From: Panicum virgatum
Lineage: Eukaryota; Streptophyta; Magnoliopsida; Poales; Poaceae
Direction of reading: 5' to 3'
DNA: 64,000 nt
NCBI RefSeq assembly: GCF_016808335.1
Contig: NC_053139.1
Span: 15,742,782 to 15,806,781, forward strand
This document shows, one piece after another, positions 10,599 through 19,529 of this stretch; positions within the stretch are counted from its first letter, which is position 1, and each line of letters begins with the position of its first letter. The notes beneath the pieces are model-generated. The model was given only the letters and a program-made list of their open reading frames with translations, made no database searches and was not told the origin of the DNA. Made by a program: the position numbers and the translations under genes.

Positions 10599-13094
10599 TA
10601 TTTTGGCAACTTCGCTAGGAAAGAAGAAGTCATCACCGGCAAATATGGCCGAGGATAAATCTAAGATCGACCCTAGGAACATTGATAATCCTGAATATTA
10701 TGAGATTCTAGAGGACCAGCGCCAAGCTTTGGAGATCAAGCTCAAGGAAATAGAAGCTGAAGCCAAGAAGAAGCTGATATCATTCTATGGAAAAACTCGG
10801 TAAGATGTCATCCAAAAAGAAAATTTTGTTCCACCGACTCTCTCATCTTCAACTCCTACTACGGATATATCTCCTGAGGTAACACCCTCTGTAAGTGCAA
10901 CATCTATTGGTGTTACTATGGAGCAAGTTGAAAATTTGTTCACTGAGCGAGAAATGCGATTAGTTGATATGCTTACTGATAAGTTATTAACATTAGTCGG
11001 TAAACAACCAATAATCGATGACACATCGCCCCGTTTCTACTGTTGAATCCACTAAAATCCCTATCCCTCAACCATCGGTAACATTACCTACGAGTCAACC
11101 GCCGTATGGAATGCCAATGAATTACTTCAGTAGTCAAACAGTAACACCAACAAATGTGTTGGTGGCTCCGCAAACATATTATGATCCGCTTACAAGCGCC
11201 CATGGTTCAGCTAACTTTCGCCGAACGTATGAGTTGGGAAATTCTACACCACCATGCTCCACTCATAATTATAATATGCCACCGGTATCCCCCAGAAGTA
11301 CCATGGCACATATCGGACCTATCACGGATGAGATGTTTGACCAATATGTGCAGCGATGGCAACACATGCAGCAACCGGTCAGACCAACCCCATGAACCGG
11401 TCCGGCCGGTTCACCTCAACCGGTTCCCCCGGTCATGCGACATCGAACCAGCAAATTGCATCTACTTCCACGCAACCAAATTCTTTGATTAACCTTGAAA
11501 TTTTTTTTGCTGAATGTAAGAATGATTTGGCTAAGATGATCAAAGAAAATCTTGGAGTAGATGTTAGAGGCAAAACTCAATCTTACCAAATGCCATATCC
11601 TATGTCTTTTGATACGGTTACATATCCCACTGGTTTTAGGTTGCCTGAATTTGTGAAGTTTAATGGAGACGATAGTAAAAGCACTTTCGAGCATATTAGC
11701 CAATATCTTGCTCAATTAGGAGAAGCTGGTTCTATAAATGAATTGAAAGTTCATTTATTTTCTTTATCTTTAACTGGAACCGCTTTCTTTTGGTTTAGTT
11801 CTTTGGCTCCTAACTCCATTACTTCATGGGAACAATTAGAGCAAAAGTTTCATGACACTTCTTTTCTGGAAGTTATGAGCTTAAATTGTCCCATTTAACA
11901 TCGGTTAAGCAAATGTGTGATGAATCTGTTAATGATTACATTAGAAGATTCCGCGATACAAAAAACCGATGATTTAATGTGAATCTTGCTGAAAAGGGTG
12001 CTTCGTAGGAAGATACAATCGGCCATAGATGAAGGACGATTGATTCCTCCTACAATGCAAATTCACCATAATCCTTTTCCAATGCATACACATGTGCTTT
12101 AATTAAAGAATCTTAAGGTTTTAATTCGGCCAAGTCAAGCCAAATCGACTAAAGGGAGAAACGTGATCATTATTGAAGAGAGACCTGGGAGAAAGGTGCT
12201 GCACAACAAGACTTCCCCAGCTGCAACAAATATTGCAACACTTGGGGGGGCAAGGCAAAGGAAAGAAGTCCGGCAGCAATCTGACCGGTCAGACCCGTTT
12301 GTCGACTGGTCTGATCGGTCACCCAGGCGGTCTGACCGGTATCCAAACCGGTCTGACTGGTGTATCCAAAAAATCTGGGGATTCCTCCAAGGCCGAGAAT
12401 AAAGCAAGGACGAGCTTCAAAAAGCTCTTGGCCAGGTATGAGAAGAAGGGAGCTGCACAGGAACAGAATGGATGGCCGGATAAAGCCAAAGGTACAAAAT
12501 CAACGACAACATCTAGTGAGCTATCGGATCCTCGCCCCCACCAAGGTAATTGTGTTGTTATGCCACAATCATGGTCGGTTACTCCATATTTTTGGCCATA
12601 TCCTTGTTATTATACACCTTTGGATTATAGTAGGATGTATATGCAACCATATTATATTCAATATCCTTTTGTACATCCAAGTTGTATTCCACAAAGACTG
12701 ATTAGCAATAATCTGGTCGAAAAGGATCTTAGTTGTAGCAAGGAGGGTGAGAAAGACATGAAGGAAAATTAAAAGTACTTACAGCCGATGTGGTATCCCT
12801 CAGGCTTGTCTCACACTCAAAAAAGAAGGTTGCAATGCTTACGCAAACAAGAGTTGATGGAGCAATAAGTGGAGGTCGAGCCAACAAAGCCAATAGCTGT
12901 GAAGAAGATTTGGAGGCCAAAGCAAATTGTTTTATCATCAACTTGAGGTAAAGCAAAATCATGGCCGATAATTTTTATCGCCCTTAGCACAAAACAAATG
13001 GCTGATGCATTAGTAATCATCGCCCTTAGATAATTTTGGTCTAGAAGAGTGTTCTTTGGCACGCAAGCTTTGCCAAAAAAAAGAGGGGGGCATA
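10599..13094 (+). pseudogene. internal region of the element: gag only, no pol
   Basis: A start at 10,645 opens a frame with a charged, probably coiled-coil segment (EDQRQALEIKLKEIEAEAKK). Frames at 11,018-11,395 and 11,356-11,898 continue a gypsy-type gag. The retrotransposon gag domain is clear at 11,590-11,890 (FRLPEFVKFNGDDSKSTFEH, then LTGTAFFWFSSLAPNSITSW). The next frames (12,173-12,772) are a Tyr/Pro-rich tail. There are several frameshifts and no protease, reverse transcriptase, RNase H or integrase. With both LTRs and a polypurine tract (AAAAAAAAGAGGGGGG, ending 13,090), this looks like a non-autonomous element that depended on pol from a relative. Confidence 0.75.
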
Positions 13095-13805
13095 TGTTGA
13101 CGACCAAAATTAGCACAACTGGTGGAACCGGTCAGACTTCTTCCTTAAACCGGTCAAACCGGTATGGTCGACTTGTTCAAAATGTAAAATAGATTTCACC
13201 ATTGGATAGAACTCATCGAGTAGATCAAGATTCATATATAGAACATCCAATTTGGAATCCGGATGAGGGAGATATGAGTTCGGGAAGATCTACACCCCGG
13301 GTAGACCGGTCAGACCGGTTCGTAGGGGCAGTCATACCGGTTTCGTTCTGTAGAATCCATGTAAAAGTTGTATTTTGCCATGGGATTTGCTAGGGTTTCG
13401 ACCCTATTCAGGGTAAGACCTCCCCACCCTATAAATATAAAGGGCCACGGCCGATTGGGATCATCCAATCGATCAAAAAACACAACAATACATTACTTTT
13501 CTATCTTTTTATTGCCTTTATGTTTATCTCCAAACCCTAGCTCTTCCAATCTCTTATCTATTGTTCTTCCTTCGTCTCCGTGATGTCTGAAGGCATTCTA
13601 TGTGACCTGCCGACCCAAGAACAACCCTACGTGCGCCTGCCCTGACGGGATCCCTCCCGGGCGAGCGTTCGTCGGATTTTGCCGTTTCACCCCGGCGACA
13701 AGTCTGACCGGTCTGACCGCCTCATGCAGGAGGAGCTGCATCGAGCCCCTCCTCGTGCCGCGCGACCGTGTGCGATCATGTATTGACCCTAGATTGGTGC
13801 CAACA
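13095..13805 (+). mobile_element. 3' LTR of the gag-only gypsy element
   Basis: 711 bp, TGTTGACGAC to GGTGCCAACA, preceded by the polypurine tract. The following AGATC (13,806-13,810) differs by one base from AGTTC at 9,525-9,529, so it is the probable 5-bp target duplication. Copia coding sequence resumes at once (LKSMAEC). Confidence 0.85.
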
Positions 13806-15161
13806 AGATCTTAAATCCATGGCAGAGTGCAAAGCGCACTCAGATTGGAACAAACGGAAGGAGGCAGAATTGGCCTCTCTCACAAAAAGCGAGATTCTCA
13901 TGAGTAATACCTACACCTCCCAGAACCTTTCCTGTGGGTTTCAAATGGGTGTTCGTCTGGAAACGGAATCAGAACAATGATGTGGTGAGATACAAGGCGA
14001 GACTTGTAGCACAAGCGTTCACGCAGAAACCCGGCATTGATTTCAATGAAACTTACTCTCCAGTAATGAGTGGAATTACTTTCTGATACTTAAAATCTCT
14101 GGCAATTCAAAAGTGTCTATCTATGCAATTGATGGATGTTGTGACCACGTACCACTATGGGTCACTAGATTTGGACATATACCTGAAGCTTCCCGATGGA
14201 ATCCCTATACCGAATTCAAGTGCAAATTGCAACATGTATTGTGTAAAGCTTAAAAGATCTTTAAGACTATAAACAGTCGGAAAGAATGTAGTACAACTAG
14301 CTGATTGAGTACCTTATTTAGAAAGATTATTCCAACAATGATGATTGCCCGTGTGCCTTCATCAAAAGATCCTCCATGGAATTCTGCATTATATCCGTGT
14401 ATGTAGATGATTTGAACATCATTGGCAACACCCAGGATATAGATGAAGCCCGCAATCATCTAAAGACAGAATTCGAGATGAAGGATTTATGTAAAACTAA
14501 ATTTTGCTTAGTTTTGCAAATCGAGCACCTTCAATCTAGAATATTAGTGCATCAATCTATCTACATCTAGAAAGTATTGGAGAAATTCAATATGGATAAA
14601 TCATATCCAGCTAAACCCCATGGTTGTTCGATCTTTGAATTTAGAGAAAGATGCTTTCCGACCACGGAAAGAGCGATAAGAGATATTGGGTTTTGAATAT
14701 CCTTATCTCAGTCTCACTGGAGCACTAATGTACCTTGCAAATAGCACCAGACCAGACATTGCTTTCACAATCAATCTATTAGCAAGACCTAGTGCTGCTC
14801 CAACAAAACGTCATTGGACTACAGGCAAACAGATCCTCAAGTATCTAAATGGTACAAAGGACCTTGGATTATTCTTTTAGAAGACCCCAAACCACAGACA
14901 GAGTTCATTTTCCTTCATGGAGGGATGGTCATTTCATAGAAATCGTCCAAGCAAACGCTTGTGGCTACATCCACAAATTATTCTGAGATTATTGCACTAT
15001 ATGAAGCCTCACACAAATGTGTTTGGCTCCGCAGAATGATAAATCACATAGAGAAATCATGTGCAATTGGTTCCATAAAAATACCCACTATTATCTATGA
15101 GGATAATGCTGCTTGTGTTACACAGATGCAGACTGGTTATATCAAGAGGACTAATATATAG
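13806..15161 (+). pseudogene. copia polyprotein, piece 3 (reverse transcriptase and RNase H)
   Basis: The sequence resumes with LKSMAECKAHSDWNK. Reverse transcriptase follows: [20 protein letters not shown] (near 13,990), ETYSPVMSG, and IISVYVDDLNIIG with the YVDD active site near 14,397. The connection and RNase H follow: YLANSTRPDIAFTIN (about 14,730), SWKSSKQ-like remnant, then VWLRRMI and [16 protein letters not shown] (15,095-15,145). Many frameshifts and stops are present. The frame ends at 15,161, short of the usual C-terminus, and no 3' LTR follows, so the 3' end of this element is lost. Confidence 0.8.
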
Positions 15162-15195
15162 TGACTTTGACCTCATCACAGTCATCATTCTTCTT

Positions 15196-15253
15196 GTACC
15201 AACTCCCTTTGTGCAATTGGATCGATACCTAAATGCACAAAGGGAGTTGGTAC
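15196..15253. repeat. perfect 20-bp inverted repeat with an 18-base loop
   Basis: GTACCAACTCCCTTTGTGCA (15,196-15,215) is matched exactly, in inverted form, by 15,234-15,253. It lies between the broken end of the copia element and unit 1 of the segmental duplication. It may be a fold-back scar from repair or the core of a small hairpin RNA. No function is claimed. Confidence 0.8.
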
Positions 15254-15360
15254 GGAATTGCGGGCCGTCGACGAGGGAGCAGTGCCTGCCAGCGCCCCGG
15301 TGACCTCCCGGCTCTTCGTGTTGCCCGTCGCTGCTCACCGGTGGGTTTCAACCGACAACA

Positions 15361-15956
15361 ATAAGGCAGTGCTGAAGGGCCATATTACTGGCATTTTGGC
15401 GGATCTGATCCTGTAGGAAAAAAACATGACTTAGTACTTAACATTTCCAGGATCTAGCACCTAATCAACATGAGCACAACCCAAATGAAATGATAAGTTG
15501 TAGATCTAGACCGGGAAGAAGTGGCATCGCAGACGTAGCAGATGTTCCGGCCATCTTGGTTGGGGACGAGAGTGACGTAGGGGCCGTAGTCGTTCCCGTA
15601 GTTGTACCTGATGTAGTTGAAGGAGATCGCCGCGGGTACCGCATGCCTTCGGGTCACCACCGGCACTGTCCAGGGACGGCGGCGGCGGGTTTGCGACGGC
15701 CTTCAGGAGGCTCCAGCGCCGCCACAGATCGGGCGGCTGTAGTGAGGCGGCTAGGGTTTGGACTCAGTTGGACTGACTTTCCAAAGGCCGGGCCCCACTC
15801 TTTATTATGATGCTGGGCGACCTAGGGCCACAACCACATGTATTGTTGCGCTTCCGATCAGGGCGCGGAACAGGATCTAACAGCGTTCTTATCCTCTTTT
15901 TCCCATTTTCTCATTTTCTGGATTTTCGGCATTTTTGACCACCAAAAAATCCAACA
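15361..15956 (-). mobile_element. LTR of a second copia element (unit 1 copy)
   Basis: On the minus strand, TGTTGG starts at 15,956 right after a purine tract (AAAGGGCAGAG) that lies downstream of a copia RNase H stop codon, the position of a 3' LTR. The other end is cut by the unit boundary or unrecognised. It contains a coding-like stretch (15,666-15,454, with NYGNDYGPYVTLVPNQDGRN) and an intron-like TTTTTCCTACAG. Near-identical copies are at 31,927-32,520 and 53,951-54,516. Confidence 0.55.
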
Positions 15957-16124
15957 CTCTGCCCTTTGGTCTAAAGGCCGATAACTAATGCCATACTTTA
16001 AAGTAGAGTTATGCAAGAGACAGTGATTTACAATAGTGAACGAATCCCACTGCAACACAATTGTCTACAATGCACAGAACTACTCAATCTAATGGGAGGT
16101 AGTTGTCTTACGACCCTTCCAAGA

Positions 16125-16395
16125 TCACAGACTATCCGATAATCCCATGCCGGCAATAAGCTCATGAAAAATATTGGGAGGTAAGCCTTTCGTTAGTGGA
16201 TCCGCGAGCATTTCCTTAGTGCTTATATGCTCTAAATCAATAGTATGATATTGTATTCTATCCTTCACACCAAAATACTTAATGTCGATGTGCTTGGCAG
16301 CGCCACTCGATTTGTTGTTGTTAGCATGGAAAACTGCAACTTTATTATCGCAGTATAATCTTAGTGGTTTACTTATGCTATCTACCACTCTTAGT
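16125..16395 (-). pseudogene. copia RNase H C-terminus (unit 1 copy)
   Basis: The minus-strand frame contains LYCDNKVAVFHANNNKSSGA, then AKHIDIKYFGVKDRIQYHTI, then MLADPLTKGLPPNIFHELIA and a stop at 16,125. This is the C-terminal RNase H region of a copia polyprotein (the CDN and the ADPLTK motif are typical). Everything upstream is missing: at 16,396 the sequence switches to a CACTA terminus. The same truncation is present at 32,731-32,965 and 54,688-54,958, so it predates the segmental duplication. Confidence 0.8.
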
Positions 16396-16526
16396 ACGAC
16401 CGAGGCAGGCAGTCCGACCGCCTCGGTAAATCTTGATTTACCGTGACGAATGCCTCGAGGCGGACGGGTCTGCCCGCCTCGAGAAATTGTTTCTATCCGC
16501 CTCAGAAAAAAAATATTGTAGTAGTG
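16396..16526 (-). mobile_element. 131-bp CACTA terminus fused to the copia remnant (unit 1 copy)
   Basis: On the minus strand the element starts CACTACTACAATATTTTT at 16,526, followed by GAGGCGG / CCGCCTCG subterminal repeats in both orientations. The family differs from that of the CACTA end at 2,735. Only one terminus remains. Confidence 0.65.
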
Positions 16527-17825
16527 ATCCTGACCGGATGGGGGGAAGCGCTCCCCGCGCACAGGTCACGGGGTATCGATAGCGTACCTGGGGCAAGCAT
16601 ACGCCTCCCCAAGTAGTGCCCCGAGACGTTGAGCCGCCGCCATTCATCTGGACATGCAATCTAATCCTTCTCGCTCAGGGGCACCATCACTGCCATCCTC
16701 CACGCTCTGACACCGACAGCGCCGCATTGGCCGCCGCTAAGCGCGCCAAAGCCGAGCCGTGCTTGCCCCCCCCCCCCTCAAGGTCACCGTGCTCACCACC
16801 GGAGCAAGAGGAGAATCGCCTCCCATGCTTGGCTGCCGGTTAAACTACTCTTTTTCATTTCCGTTTATAGTTTATCTCAGCACTATACGAAACATATCGA
16901 GTATGTAGTGGTATTTCACTAGTATAGAATAGTTCATCCCAAACACCCTATTGCCGTCCGTTTAAATCGACCCGGTGATAATAGTCTGTCACCGCTAGTA
17001 CCTTTTGGACCAGTGGTGATAGTAGGCATCATCGCTAGGTCGTGTTACGAACCAACTATGATAGGGTCGACAGACATCACCGTCGGTTCCAAAAATTTGT
17101 GGATGCCTGTAAGTCATGCTTCATGGGGCACTCGGATGTGTCCAACAGTGACGTACCGAAAAAGAGAACCATGAAATCTGCACGGGTGAAAAATAAAAAA
17201 TTAAAATATCCTTTCAAAATAAAAGAAAAGTCAAATATATAAGCAATCAGATTGCCGGACGTCCTAAGAATAGTGAAAGATGTGGACATGGCACCTTATG
17301 GTTTTGTGAGAAATTAATTCATAAAAAATAAAAGACATCTCGTCGTAATTGGTGAAAAAACATGTAGATGACGTGCTTCCAATTATTTATTATCCTACTA
17401 TTCTATTCCTTGCATTTGACACACACACATACAAATTTGTTCTTTTTATGGCATGTATAATAAAACCCTTCTTCTGCGAGTATATACTAATATTTCAACA
17501 TATCCACCCAGCAAATTTCCAGATCTGCAATATAATATTAAACTGCAAGTAATGTCTGGAGGACTAAACTCAGTAATTAGTCAATGTCGTGCTGACAAAT
17601 GATACAGACGTTGTTGAATCCCTTGCACCCAGGTGTCGTTGATGCCATATGCCAACCCAGGAAGACCGCCAACTCTTTCCATGTCGTGACCTGATGAATT
17701 TCCACAATTTTGTTTAATTTGTTGTGCTGGAGATGTGCCAGCAGACTAGGTCGTATCTCCTGCAGGAACTGGGTGTCCTAGCAGACTATAAATCTCCACA
17801 TTTCGTGATCTGCTAAACACAAATC
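16527..17825. other. non-coding region upstream of receptor kinase A1
   Basis: Contains a GC-rich stretch with a C10 run (about 16,768-16,777) and a CACTA-like fragment at 16,955-17,110 with CACCGCTAGTACC and CACCGTCGGTTCC motifs. The stretch to 17,825 is nearly identical to 33,410-34,776, except that about 390 bases found at 33,983-34,369 are missing at 17,419. The proximal promoter of the kinase lies at its right end. Confidence 0.5.
17787..17793 (+). promoter_or_regulatory. TATA box of receptor kinase A1, separated from its gene
   Basis: TATAAAT. In the intact unit 2 copy the same box is 49 bases before the ATG. Here the solo LTR at 17,826-19,514 lies between box and ATG, so the distance is 1.74 kb. 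Confidence 0.6.
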
Positions 17826-19514
17826 TGAGGGACCGAAACTGGCGACCAGAGGGGGGGTGAATGGGAGCCGATCAAAATTTCTTTCGAAATTGATCCATCG
17901 GCCTATATCCCTAAAATCACCACAAACCCTCAAATCCTAGATGAGGTGTGGAGTAACTATAGAAGAGCTAAACCAACTCAAATCACCCCGAGGAACGAGC
18001 GAGAGAAAGCACGGAAGCGATCGAGAAAAACTACAGATCTAGTAGTCAGGGACCGGTCAGACCGCTTGCTCTGGGCGGTCAGACCGGTCGGGCTGGATTT
18101 GAAATTCCAGACCGGTCAGACCGGTTGCTGCGACCGGTCAGACCGCTTCTGCTCAGAACAGAATTCCAGCCCGCGAACTCGAGGTGATTTCAAGATTACT
18201 CGTTCAAATCATCACCAAAAGGTCTCAAAATTTGCAGGGAGGTTCCTGGGATAGAGACGAACCTCTCCACAAAAGGAATCAACCCAAAACGCAAAGGATC
18301 ACAAGAATTTTGTGGGGGAAAGAGGTAAAAGAGGGTTTTCCAAAAAACTCCAAAAACCTCAATCCGAGGGACTCGTGATTCTCAGGGGTTTAGGTCTAGG
18401 CTAGATGGTCGAGAAGCAAATCACGGAGTCCTTAAACCCACCAAGAGAAAGCCTTCATCTCAAAAACCACCAAAAGTGAGGAAATGAATCCATGAACAAA
18501 AGATGAACGGGAACACAAGAGAGCTGCTCAAAAGGGTCCTCGATTTCATTCAAATTCATTGTGATTTACAGAGGAATTCACCTATACGAGAGCTAGACCT
18601 CCACACATTCATCCACCCTCTCAAATTTGTGGACCTAGCTATAATCTAGACCACGTTTTCCATGGAGACCTCAGCCCAACCCTAGAACAGAGAGAGGAGC
18701 AAGGAAAAACAGAAAAGGACTCGTGGCTTGGAGGCTCACCTGTCCAAGGGGGTAGGTTAGATGTATTTATATGACCTCGGGAGCGACCGGTCAGACCGGT
18801 CTCACAGACCGGTCCTTTCCCAGAAATGTCCTCCACCCTGACTCGAACACTAAAACGCCCGTAGGGGCAAAACCAGAAAGGGTACAAGATCTCATCTGAC
18901 GGCGGAGTTTCTTTCTTCGACTTGAAGCCTTCTCTGCGATGCCGCCACATCGATGCAGATCTGATCTGCGGTTTTGAGGGGTCCGCGAAACCCGGTGAGG
19001 TGGCCGGTTTTGAGAAACCCGCCAAAACTCCACGCGCGGGAAGATTCCCACCTCCACGCCGTGGCCCTGGACGCCGTTCCCGCCCCGGCCTTCTGACGGC
19101 CCTAGACGACGCCCGACGCCCGTCACCTCCTCGCCCGCAGGGAGGCCCTAGATGCCGTCGACACCGTCACCTCCGTCAGTCCCGAGACCGACGCCCGTGC
19201 CTCCACGACTTGGCGTCTTCAACCGCCGTCCGCCAGCTTGGTATTGTGGCGCAAAACCAAGAAACCCACCATCCACCAGTGCTTGCACCCTCGATCCAGG
19301 AGTGGATGCCACAACTGCCGCCCGGTCCTAGCTCTGGTCCCGGCTGCCCTTCACCGCCGTCCACCGCACGGTCCATCGGCCACAGCACCTCCACGGCAGC
19401 TCACCGTCGACACTCGACGCTCGTGTACCTACAACCAAAGACCAAGCATACGATCACGCCGCACAGTTGACAATTCACTCATCACAGGCAGGAGTGAGTA
19501 CTGCTCATTCCTCA
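17826..19514 (+). mobile_element. solo LTR, 1,689 bp, in the 5' leader of receptor kinase A1
   Basis: Begins TGAGGGACCG and ends CATTCCTCA (TGAGG/CCTCA inverted ends), flanked by AAATC at 17,821-17,825 and 19,515-19,519. Unit 2 has the empty site: one AAATC at 34,772-34,776. No internal retrotransposon genes are present, so it is a solo LTR. It carries several ACCGGTCAGACCGGT motifs (18,050-18,145 and 18,786-18,815) and a TATTTATATGACC stretch (about 18,761). Open frames in its GC-rich right half are artefacts of composition. Orientation is not certain. Confidence 0.88.
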
Positions 19515-19529
19515 AAATCGACTCCAGCC

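Noticed and set aside
15454..15666. 70-codon frame with NYGNDYGPYVTLVPNQDGRN, three copies in the window
   Set aside because: Coding-like, but located inside a copia LTR and truncated. Kept only as part of the LTR description.
18922..19470. 182-codon Pro/Arg-rich frame upstream of kinase A1
   Set aside because: It lies in the GC-rich half of the solo LTR and has no recognisable domain.
19467..19529. Upstream start of kinase A1 adding 21 residues
   Set aside because: These codons are LTR sequence plus target duplication. Copy A2 starts at the equivalent of 19,530 and has a good signal peptide from there.
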